Assembly (NCBI GenBank): GCA_023392645.1
Contig: JAEVYR010000520.1
Location: 1-7,820, forward strand
Length of the DNA stretch: 7,820 nt
Reading direction: 5' to 3'
Origin: Chloroflexota bacterium
GTDB lineage: Bacteria; Chloroflexota; Chloroflexia; Thermomicrobiales; UBA6265
Below the pieces are notes generated by a model. It was not told the DNA's origin. It was given only the letters and a program-made list of their open reading frames with translations, and searched no databases. Made by a program: the position numbers and the translations under genes. Of the stretch, positions 1-5,201 are shown one piece after another (positions within the stretch are counted from its first letter, which is position 1; each line of letters starts with the position of its first letter).

Positions 1-424
1 CCCAGCCGACGAGCAGCGCGCCGAATCCGGGAATCGACGACAACCAGCCGAAGAGATGGCTGTCGGCCAGCTCGATCCGCAGCGGCCTGGCGTCCGGCAA
101 CGGATTGATCGAGATCGGCTCTACCGCCGATTCGGGCGCCCGCCCGGCGACGATGCTGGTCCGCAGCGTGCGAGTCGCGGGTGTGATGCGAAAGAGCACG
201 CAGGTGTCTGCGCCTGTCGCGGCGTGCGTGCGCTCGACGATGCGCTCGAGCACGGTTTGCAGGCCGGTCGTGAACCAACGCCGCGTGGCGGGCGACTGCG
301 CCTGGTCCCCGGTGGCTGGAGCGTGCGCTTCGGCCGTGTGAGGATCGGACCATCGAGTATCGGTGTCCCGCGCGTCGTTTGGAACGAACACGCTACCGAG
401 ATCAGCGAATGGCATGCTGACCAT
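1..424 (-). CDS. GAF-domain signalling protein, N-terminal fragment (runs off left edge)
   Basis: An open frame runs from ATG at 424 to the left edge, giving 141 visible residues and no stop, so the C-terminus lies outside the window. Residues 1-50 are polar and low in complexity, with many Asp, Ala, Thr and Pro, and look like an unstructured leader. From about residue 53 the pattern resembles the start of a GAF domain: an amphipathic helix (LQTVLERIVERTHAATGA), then a strand (CVLFRI), a turn and a second strand (LRTSIVAG). GAF domains bind small ligands or chromophores and usually precede a histidine kinase, GGDEF, phosphatase or DNA-binding domain. The output domain is not visible here, so the role is open. 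The start at 424 is preferred over an in-frame ATG at 415 because a perfect Shine-Dalgarno lies 6 bases upstream. No signal peptide or membrane segment is seen. The frame is well supported; the GAF call is moderately supported. Confidence 0.62.
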   Translation of the reverse strand, partial: MVSMPFADLGSVFVPNDARDTDTRWSDPHTAEAHAPATGDQAQSPATRRWFTTGLQTVLERIVERTHAATGADTCVLFRITPATRTLRTSIVAGRAPESAVEPISINPLPDARPLRIELADSHLFGWLSSIPGFGALLVGW

Positions 425-428
425 GGAC

Positions 429-435
429 CACCTCC
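429..435 (-). promoter_or_regulatory. Shine-Dalgarno of the GAF-domain gene
   Basis: The minus strand reads GGAGGTG here, leaving 6 bases between GGAGG and the ATG at 424. The alternative ATG at 415 would be 15 bases away, so this site decides the start and also supports the frame being a real gene. Confidence 0.7.
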
Positions 436-660
436 AGAATTGCGAACAAAAGAATGCGAATCGTCAGTGCATTCTGGCGGTTCTGCTGTCGGACCTTTTT
501 GTACCCATCTCTCTTGTATCACGTGGCGGCATATCGCGCAATATACGTAATGGGCTAGTACCTTGGGTTCGCGCTGCATGGGTCACAGATCAGATATCAG
601 GCCTCTCTCGATCAGCGTTCGCAACGCCTGTCGAAAATGATGTCGAAGCGGTGGTTCGAT

Positions 661-752
661 GACGCCGGTTTCGTTCCGAAAAGCGGCAGGCTCCGCGCAC
701 CTGCCGGGCTTCGTCCCTGAACCCTGCCGCTGTTTCCGGGTGTGTTGGCGTC
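661..752. other. Nested inverted repeats, candidate structured RNA or attenuator
   Basis: An outer pair, GACGCC (661-666) with GGCGTC (747-752), encloses a perfect 9-base pair, AGCGGCAGG (682-690) with CCTGCCGCT (723-731). A competing partner for the same arm is CCTGCC at 700-705, so two mutually exclusive stems are possible. Read on the minus strand, the 700-705/685-690 hairpin is followed by GCTTTTC, a weak intrinsic-terminator look, and the region lies upstream of the minus-strand GAF gene. It could therefore be a leader or attenuator for that gene, or a late terminator for the HAD gene. Both readings are inference. High GC content makes chance stems common. Confidence 0.3.
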
Positions 753-776
753 ACGCCGGGACCGGTGCCCGACTGC

Positions 777-794
777 GGGCGGATCATTCCACCC
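777..794. repeat. Short hairpin, 7-base stem
   Basis: GGGCGGA (777-783) can pair with TCCACCC (788-794) across a 4-base loop, with one G-T wobble. It belongs to the series of stems between the HAD and GAF genes and has no T-tract. Its function is unknown. Confidence 0.3.
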
Positions 795-847
795 CGGGAC
801 GACGCCCCTGCGCTCGGCGCGGGCCTCCCCGTCCTCGCTCGCGGCGC

Positions 848-885
848 GGGGCGGTGAGCACCGCCCCCTCCAGAGCGGCGCCGCT
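848..885. terminator. Tandem GC-rich stems downstream of the HAD gene
   Basis: GGGGCGGT (848-855) pairs perfectly with ACCGCCCC (860-867) around a GAGC loop. Six bases further on lies a perfect 12-base palindrome, AGCGGCGCCGCT (874-885). Both sit 46-83 bases beyond the HAD stop codon on the minus strand, where a terminator is expected. Neither is followed by a T-tract on either strand, so they may stall polymerase or protect the mRNA 3' end rather than act as textbook intrinsic terminators. Confidence 0.4.
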
Positions 886-930
886 AACCCTCATCGACTT
901 CGGCTTCCATACCGTCATCCGGTTCGGGAA

Positions 931-1770
931 TCAGTTATCGCCGATGAGCTCCCGGGTAATCGCGGGGAGATCGGTGAAGACATAGTCGGGAACGATGTCG
1001 TTGCCGGCGAGGTCGTCACGCGTGGTCACGCCGGTGAGCACCAGCGCGGTCGTCAGCCCGGCGCGGGCCGCCGCGAGGATGTCCGTGTCGAGCCGATCGC
1101 CGATCATCACCGTTTTGCTGGCGCTCACGCCGAGCTGGGCCACCGCGCTGGTCATCATCAGCGTTTCGGGTTTGCCGATGACGGTCGGCTGCTTGCCGCT
1201 CGCGGTCGCGATCGCCGCGATCATGGTGCCGGCGCCGGGCAGCACGCCATCCTCGACCGGCAGGGTGGCATCGGCGTTGGTGGCAATGAAGCGCGCGCCC
1301 TTGCGGATCGCCTTCATCGCCCGCGTCATGCGCTCGTAGGTGAACGCCTGGTCGAGCCCGACCACGACCGCGGCAACATCCGCCTCCGGATCGTCGGTGA
1401 TTAGGAAGGTGGTGCCCATCTGCAGTTGCTCGGCCAGCGCCGGCGCGCCGATCGGGAGCACGATCGCTCCGTCGGGCAGCTCGCGCTTGAGGAAGTCGCG
1501 GGTAGCGGTCGCCGACGTCTGAAGGTGCGATTCGGTCACGGTGACGCCATAGCCCGCCATGCGGCGAACGTAGTCGGCCGGCGTCGCGGTGGAGTTGTTG
1601 GTCGCGAGCAAGTAGGGGATATCGCGGACCTCGAGCGCGGCGATGATTTCGTTCACGCCGGGCAGCGCCTGCTTGCCGCGATAAAGGACGCCGTCCATGT
1701 CGAAAATGAACGCCTCGGCGTCCCGAATGGCTACCGGCGCGCTGGCGCCAACGACCTGCTTCTCGCTCAC
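931..1770 (-). CDS. HAD superfamily subfamily IIA phosphatase (NagD-like)
   Basis: This encodes a 279-residue hydrolase with all HAD motifs. Motif I is FDMDGV with the nucleophile Asp24 and acid/base Asp26. Motif II is ATNNST with Thr57. Motif III is Lys200 in IGKPE. Motif IV is GDRLDTD with Asp225 and Asp230. The C2-type cap lies between motifs II and III (about residues 80-180), and the length is normal for subfamily IIA, whose members dephosphorylate sugar phosphates, phosphoglycolate, nucleotides or p-nitrophenyl phosphate. The exact substrate cannot be told. The enzyme should be cytoplasmic and Mg-dependent. The GTG at 1770 is preferred because GGGGAGG lies 8 bases upstream and the longer in-frame ATG at 1830 falls inside a terminator stem. 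The DJ-1/PfpI gene lies 75 bases upstream on the same strand, with that terminator in between. Confidence 0.93.
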   Translation of the reverse strand: MSEKQVVGASAPVAIRDAEAFIFDMDGVLYRGKQALPGVNEIIAALEVRDIPYLLATNNSTATPADYVRRMAGYGVTVTESHLQTSATATRDFLKRELPDGAIVLPIGAPALAEQLQMGTTFLITDDPEADVAAVVVGLDQAFTYERMTRAMKAIRKGARFIATNADATLPVEDGVLPGAGTMIAAIATASGKQPTVIGKPETLMMTSAVAQLGVSASKTVMIGDRLDTDILAAARAGLTTALVLTGVTTRDDLAGNDIVPDYVFTDLPAITRELIGDN

Positions 1771-1778
1771 CTGCTGAT

Positions 1779-1785
1779 CCTCCCC
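1779..1785 (-). promoter_or_regulatory. Shine-Dalgarno of the HAD gene
   Basis: The minus strand reads GGGGAGG, 8 bases before the GTG at 1770. It decides the start in favour of GTG over the upstream ATG at 1830. It begins only three bases after the T-tract of the preceding terminator. Confidence 0.75.
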
Positions 1786-1788
1786 ACG

Positions 1789-1826
1789 AAAAAACGGTGC
1801 GGACCGAATCGACCGGCCCGCACCGT
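1789..1826 (-). terminator. Intrinsic terminator after the DJ-1/PfpI gene
   Basis: On the minus strand ACGGTGCGG (1826-1818) pairs perfectly with CCGCACCGT (1802-1794). Three further inner pairs (1816-1814 with 1806-1804) follow one mismatch, and the loop is about 7 bases. The stem runs directly into a tract of six Ts (1794-1789), the first of which pairs in the stem. It begins 19 bases after the TAA of the DJ-1/PfpI gene. This is the best intrinsic terminator in the window. Because the HAD ribosome-binding site follows at once, it may act as a partial terminator or attenuator within a two-gene transcript. Confidence 0.85.
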
Positions 1827-1845
1827 GCATTCTATCCCGGGATGG

Positions 1846-2388
1846 TTAGTCGGCCTGGCCGACCACCGCCCGCTCGGTCATCGCCGCGACGATCGCCTCG
1901 TTGAAGGCCGGCAGGTCCTTCGGCGTACGCGAGGTGATCAGGTTGCCGTCGACCACCAGCTCCTCGTCGACGTACGTGCCGCCGGCGTTCTTCACATCGT
2001 CGCGGATCTTGTTGACGGCGGTCAGCGTCCGGTTCTTGAGCACGTCCGCCGAGATCAGCAACTGCGCGCCGTGGCAGATCGCCGCCACCGGCTTGCCGGA
2101 TTCGGTGAACTCCCGCGTGAAGGCCACCGCGCCATCGTCGATGCGCAGGTTTTCCGGGGCGCCCCCGCCCGGGATGACCAGCATGTCGAAGTCGTTGGGA
2201 GCCACGGTGCCGAAGGTCTCGGTCGCTTCGAGCGAGCCGCCCTTCTTGCCCTGAACCGCGCCCTTCTCGATACCGACGATGGTGACCTCGGCGCCGGCCT
2301 GCTCGAGTGCCTCCTTGGGATCGGTCGCCTCGATATCCTCGTAGTTCGGGGCGATCACCATCGCCACGCGCTTTCCAGAACTGCCCAT
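1846..2388 (-). CDS. DJ-1/PfpI family protein (class I glutamine amidotransferase-like)
   Basis: This encodes a 180-residue protein of normal length for bacterial PfpI/YhbO-type members. The fold markers are VAMVIAPNYEDIE near the N-terminus with conserved Glu17, the DMLVIPGGGAPE loop (about 68-79), and the nucleophile elbow AICHGAQLL with Cys105 and His106. Related proteins have been described as intracellular proteases, as glyoxalase-like or deglycase enzymes, and as stress-protection factors. The physiological activity of the family is disputed, so only the family is called. It is cytoplasmic, with no signal peptide. The ATG at 2388 is chosen because AGGAGG (2403-2398) lies 9 bases upstream. 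An upstream in-frame ATG directly abuts that site, and a start at 2436 has no such signal. It is divergent from the M20 operon across a 103-base region and is followed by a strong terminator. Confidence 0.93.
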   Translation of the reverse strand: MGSSGKRVAMVIAPNYEDIEATDPKEALEQAGAEVTIVGIEKGAVQGKKGGSLEATETFGTVAPNDFDMLVIPGGGAPENLRIDDGAVAFTREFTESGKPVAAICHGAQLLISADVLKNRTLTAVNKIRDDVKNAGGTYVDEELVVDGNLITSRTPKDLPAFNEAIVAAMTERAVVGQAD

Positions 2389-2414
2389 GTGGTGCATCCT
2401 CCTGTGAGTGCGAA

Positions 2415-2430
2415 TCGAGCGAACGCTCGA
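2415..2430. promoter_or_regulatory. Perfect palindrome in the divergent promoter region, candidate operator
   Basis: TCGAGCG-AA-CGCTCGA is a perfect inverted repeat with 7-base arms, midway between the divergent DJ-1/PfpI and M20 genes. It overlaps the proposed -35 box of the plus-strand promoter and the weak -10 (TCGATT, 2418-2413) of a possible minus-strand promoter. Its inner 14 bases match the Gram-positive LexA box pattern CGAACRNRYGTTYG at 12 of 14 positions, with two symmetric mismatches. That resemblance is suggestive only. It may bind another dimeric repressor or form an RNA hairpin. Confidence 0.4.
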
Positions 2431-2455
2431 CTCCACCGCAAGTCATGTCTCTATT
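2427..2455 (+). promoter_or_regulatory. Candidate sigma-70-type promoter of the M20 operon
   Basis: TCGACT (2427-2432, 4 of 6 matches to TTGACA) is followed after 17 bases by TCTATT (2450-2455, 4 of 6 to TATAAT) in a locally AT-richer stretch. Transcription would start near 2462, giving a short leader of about 30 bases that contains the AAGGAGG site. The -35 overlaps the right arm of the palindrome. The match is moderate and unconfirmed. Confidence 0.35.
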
Positions 2456-2491
2456 TTCGCCCATCGGGACAATCGCTCCAAGGAGGTACTG

Positions 2492-3724
2492 ATGCCTGGG
2501 TCACAGACCGCACGAAGCCTGCGCGAGATGGAAGACCGGGTGCTTGCTCAAATCGACGAGGACGCCGTGCTGGCGATCCACGCCGCGCTGGTGCGCGTGC
2601 CGTCGGTGAACCCGCCGGGCGACGTGCGCGATGCCTTCGCCGTCGTCGAGGAAGCGACGCGCCAGGCTGGCTTTGACACCCGCTCGGTCGGCGATCACGA
2701 CCTGATGCCGAACCTGATCGCCACGCTCGGCAACCCCGATGGCCCGACGTTGTGTTTCAACTCCCACTACGATGTGGTGCCGATCGGCGAACGGTCCGCG
2801 TGGACCCACGAGCCGTTTGGCGCCGAACGGTCCGACGGTCGCGTGTACGGGCGTGGCGCCGGCGACGCCAAGGCCAGTGTGGCCGCCCAGGTGAGCGCCG
2901 GCATCGCGCTGGCGCGGGCCGGGGTGCCGCTCAAGGGCAACCTTGTGCTCAACGAAGTGGCCGACGAGGAAGTAGGCGGCGTTCACGGCGCCGAGTACGT
3001 GGTGAGGGAGAAGTTCTTCGTGCCGGACTGGGTGATCGTCGGCGAGCAGACGCTGAATCGCGTCGCGGTTGGCGAGAAGGGCAGCGCCGGCACGGAAGTC
3101 GTCGTCCACGGCCGCACCGCCCATGGTGCGTTGCCGTGGGAAGGCGCCAACGCGATCGAGGCGATGGCAGAGATCATCGTCGCCTTGCGCCGGGAGCTGT
3201 GGCCCAAGCTGGCGACGCGCACGAATGAGTTCTTCCACCCCTCGTCGGCCTCGGTGAACCTTATGGAGGGCGGCGTCAAGGCCAACGTCGTGCCCGATCG
3301 CGCTGCGTTCTACGTCGATCGTCGGATCGTGCCGGGTGAGGACCCGGAGGAATGCCGCGCGGAGATAGAACGCATCGCCAAGGCGTCCGTCGCCGACATG
3401 CCGGGCATCCGGGTCGAGGTCCTTCAGGGGGCCATGGGGGGACAGGCAAACGTCGTTCCGGTCGATGATCCGCTGGTGCAGGCGATGATCGGCGCCAACG
3501 GTCGCCTCGGGCTTTCGACCGAGCCGACCGGCTTCAGCATGGCCACCGACGGACGCTTCTTCGCGGCGGCGGGCTACCCGACGATCATCTATGGACCTGG
3601 CGATCCCAAAACGGCACACATCCCCGACGAGTGGGTCGGGATCGACGAGATCATGGAGGCCACGCGGGCCTACGCCATCGCCGCGGTGCGGCTCATCGGC
3701 GACCATGACGGGCTGGAAGGATAG
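2492..3724 (+). CDS. M20 family amidohydrolase, ArgE/DapE type
   Basis: This encodes a 410-residue zinc-dependent hydrolase of normal length for the ArgE/DapE/carboxypeptidase G2 branch of M20, which cleaves amide bonds in N-acyl amino acids or peptides. Visible ligand motifs are SHYDVVP with His92 and Asp94, GRGAGDAK with the bridging Asp125, ADEE with the catalytic/ligand pair Glu159-Glu160, GEQT with Glu185, and TAHIPDE with His376. The lid/dimerisation domain spans about 195-310 and contains GRTAHGALPWEGANAI with His211. No signal peptide is seen, so it should be cytoplasmic. The ATG at 2492 is chosen because AAGGAGG (2480-2486) lies 5 bases upstream. The longer frame reaching back to 2408 would overlap the divergent promoter and lacks such a site. 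It is the first gene of the operon. Its substrate is undetermined, and true ArgE or DapE function is not supported by the neighbours, which include no biosynthetic genes. Confidence 0.93.
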   Translation: MPGSQTARSLREMEDRVLAQIDEDAVLAIHAALVRVPSVNPPGDVRDAFAVVEEATRQAGFDTRSVGDHDLMPNLIATLGNPDGPTLCFNSHYDVVPIGERSAWTHEPFGAERSDGRVYGRGAGDAKASVAAQVSAGIALARAGVPLKGNLVLNEVADEEVGGVHGAEYVVREKFFVPDWVIVGEQTLNRVAVGEKGSAGTEVVVHGRTAHGALPWEGANAIEAMAEIIVALRRELWPKLATRTNEFFHPSSASVNLMEGGVKANVVPDRAAFYVDRRIVPGEDPEECRAEIERIAKASVADMPGIRVEVLQGAMGGQANVVPVDDPLVQAMIGANGRLGLSTEPTGFSMATDGRFFAAAGYPTIIYGPGDPKTAHIPDEWVGIDEIMEATRAYAIAAVRLIGDHDGLEG

Positions 3725-3730
3725 GGAACC

Positions 3731-5101
3731 GTGGCGAGCGATCTTTCGGATGTTTACCAGTACATCGACGATCACGCCGACGAGTCAATCGCCGAGCTCC
3801 AGCGCCTGCTGCGGCAGCCGAGCGTGGCCGCGCAAGACCACGGCATGGTCGAGACCGCCGCGATCGTCGAGGAGATGCTTCGATCTGTCGGTTTCGAGCC
3901 GCGCCAGGTGCCGACGGCCGGCTTCCCGGTCGTCTACGCAGAAAAGCGGGGCGCCTCGGATACGACGTTGAGCTTCTACAACCACTACGACGTGCAACCG
4001 GCCGATCCGCTTGACGAGTGGGATTCGGACCCTTGGGCGGCCGAGATTCGGGACGGTCGCATCTGGGCGCGCGGTGTCGCCGACAACAAGGGCAACATCG
4101 CCGCCCGGGTCGCCGCGCTGAGGGCGTGGCAGGCGGTGCGCGGCGAGCTGCCGCTCAACGTCAAGTTCCTGATCGAGGGCGAGGAGGAGATCAGCTCGCC
4201 GAGCCTGATGGACCTCGCCCTGGCGAACAAGGATCTCTGCGCGGCCGGCGCCTGCATCTGGGAGTTCGGCGGCAAGGGCATCGACGGCCGGCCGCAAATC
4301 CACCTCGGCCTGAAGGGCATCTGCTACGTCGAGCTGCGTGCGAAGGGCGCGCGGCACGACTGGCATTCCTCCGTCGCGACCAGCGTGCCCAACCCGGCGT
4401 GGCGGCTGATCTGGGCGCTGAACGCGATCAAGGGCGCGGACGGTCACGTCCACATCCCCAGCTTCTACGACAGTGTCAAGCCGCCGACCGATGAGGAGAT
4501 CGAGGCGCTGAAGCAGATTCCGGATACCGAGACGACCCGGTTGAAGGATCTCGGCATCGACGAGTTCCTCGACGGCCGCACCGGGCTGGACCTGCACCTG
4601 CAGGACTACTTCCAGCCGACCTGCACCGTCTCCGGGTTCGTCAGCGGTTACACCGCCGAGGGCGCGAAGACGGTGCTGCCGGGTCGGGCCAAAGCGAAGC
4701 TCGACATGCGGCTGGTGGCCGATCAGGACCCGTTCAAGGTCTATGAGGCGCTGCGACAGTTCCTCGACGACAACGGCTTCGAGGATATCGAGACCGAGCT
4801 GCTGGGCGGCCAGTACCCGGCGCGGACGCCGGCCGACGCGCCGATCGCGAAGGTCGTGGCGGAGACGTACGAGGAGCTCTACGGGCAGGCGCCGGTGGTC
4901 TACGCGACCTCGCAGGGATCCGGTCCGTGGTACCAGCTCTGCGCTCAGTTCGGCATTGACGCCTGCACGGCCGGCGTCGGTCACGCCAGGTCACAGGCCC
5001 ATGCGCCCAACGAGAACATCTACGTCGACGATTTTGTGATGGGCATCAAGCACATCTGCGCGATCATGGACCGCTTCGCGGAAGCGTCCAGGTCGACCTG
5101 A
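3731..5101 (+). CDS. M20 family metallopeptidase, dipeptidase type
   Basis: This encodes a 456-residue M20 metallopeptidase whose length and motifs place it with the dipeptidase/carnosinase-like branch rather than with its neighbour. Motifs are NHYDVQP with His85 and Asp87, GVADNKG with bridging Asp118, EGEEEISSPS with Glu152-Glu153, WEFGG with Glu178 as a probable third-ligand residue, DWHSS with His212 in the lid domain, and SQAHAPNE with C-terminal His424. Family members remove residues from dipeptides or short peptides using two zinc ions. It starts at GTG 3731, only 6 bases after the previous stop, with AAGG (3717-3720) or AGGG close by as a modest ribosome-binding site. This is a typical co-transcribed, translationally coupled arrangement. 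No signal peptide is seen. Despite the shared fold, the two M20 proteins differ clearly in motif wording, so they are not a recent duplication. Confidence 0.93.
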   Translation: MASDLSDVYQYIDDHADESIAELQRLLRQPSVAAQDHGMVETAAIVEEMLRSVGFEPRQVPTAGFPVVYAEKRGASDTTLSFYNHYDVQPADPLDEWDSDPWAAEIRDGRIWARGVADNKGNIAARVAALRAWQAVRGELPLNVKFLIEGEEEISSPSLMDLALANKDLCAAGACIWEFGGKGIDGRPQIHLGLKGICYVELRAKGARHDWHSSVATSVPNPAWRLIWALNAIKGADGHVHIPSFYDSVKPPTDEEIEALKQIPDTETTRLKDLGIDEFLDGRTGLDLHLQDYFQPTCTVSGFVSGYTAEGAKTVLPGRAKAKLDMRLVADQDPFKVYEALRQFLDDNGFEDIETELLGGQYPARTPADAPIAKVVAETYEELYGQAPVVYATSQGSGPWYQLCAQFGIDACTAGVGHARSQAHAPNENIYVDDFVMGIKHICAIMDRFAEASRST

Positions 5102-5128
5102 TTGCCCGACGACAGGAGTACCACGTAC

Positions 5129-5150
5129 GGGCCGGTTTGGAAACCGGCCC
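5129..5150 (+). terminator. Perfect inverted repeat between second and third operon genes
   Basis: GGGCCGGTTT (5129-5138) and AAACCGGCCC (5141-5150) form a perfect repeat around two central bases. It begins 27 bases after the M20 stop. Only ATTTC follows on the plus strand, a poor T-tract, and there is none on the minus strand. It may be a partial terminator or mRNA-stabilising stem that lowers expression of the serine hydrolase relative to the M20 pair, or a protein-binding palindrome. Confidence 0.4.
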
Positions 5151-5156
5151 ATTTCA

Positions 5157-5191
5157 GGGAGGATGCAAGCGCCTCCGCTACGACATGGGAG
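5157..5191 (+). promoter_or_regulatory. Two candidate ribosome-binding sites before the serine hydrolase
   Basis: A strong GGGAGG (5157-5162) directly abuts an in-frame ATG at 5163, leaving no spacer, so that start is unlikely. GGAGG (5158-5162) can also pair with CCTCC (5172-5176), which would hide it. A second site, GGGAG (5187-5191), lies 10 bases before ATG 5202 and is the likely functional one. The conserved protein fold is intact from 5202 onward. Confidence 0.45.
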
Positions 5192-5201
5192 ATGTGCATC
5201 G

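Larger units (their letters stand above)
425..930. other. Long intergenic region without a convincing gene
   Basis: About 500 bases separate the GAF gene from the end of the HAD gene. Short frames exist on both strands, but their translations are rich in Arg, Pro and Ala, have no recognisable fold and lack good ribosome-binding sites. The part at about 430-650 is clearly lower in GC than the rest of the window, as expected for a promoter region. A very weak minus-strand promoter match (TTGCGC, 17 bases, TACAAG, within about 505-545) precedes the GAF gene. A short inverted repeat, GCGTT-CGC-AACGC, lies at 615-627. The part at about 660-890 is very GC-rich and holds several stems, described separately. 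No tRNA or known riboswitch signature was recognised. Confidence 0.6.

Noticed and set aside
56..579. Frames of 164 (plus) and 152 (minus) residues near the left edge
   Set aside because: They overlap the GAF-type frame, which has a better start signal and a recognisable fold. Their products are compositionally odd and run into the low-GC promoter-like DNA.
777..800. Minus-strand GGGTGGAA followed by TCCGCCC, resembling a T-box antiterminator core
   Set aside because: The core lacks the continuous TGGNACCGCG consensus and is better explained as a simple 7-base hairpin. No specifier stem or downstream aminoacyl-tRNA or amino-acid gene is present.
590..985. Small frames of 65 (minus) and 108 (plus) residues in the intergenic region
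   Set aside because: There is no good ribosome-binding site, no fold or motif, and Arg/Pro-rich composition. The plus-strand one also runs into the antisense of the HAD gene.
1426..2676. 416-residue plus-strand frame opposite the HAD and DJ-1/PfpI genes
   Set aside because: It is antisense to two motif-complete proteins, spans a terminator and the divergent promoter region, and its translation is Arg/His/Asp-rich with no recognisable domain. This is a typical high-GC shadow.
2788..2834. Direct repeat CGAACGGTCCG (2788-2798 and 2824-2834)
   Set aside because: The copies are 36 bases apart, in frame within the M20 gene, and each simply encodes Glu-Arg-Ser. This is most likely coincidence of codon use.
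2501..4984. Long minus-strand frames (about 424 and 399 residues) opposite the two M20 genes
   Set aside because: Long antisense frames are expected opposite GC-rich codons. Their translations have no motif, and the sense strand carries complete metal-ligand sets.
2492..5101. Recent tandem duplication of M20 genes
   Set aside because: The two proteins differ in length and in the wording of every catalytic motif, so they represent separate M20 branches, not recent copies.
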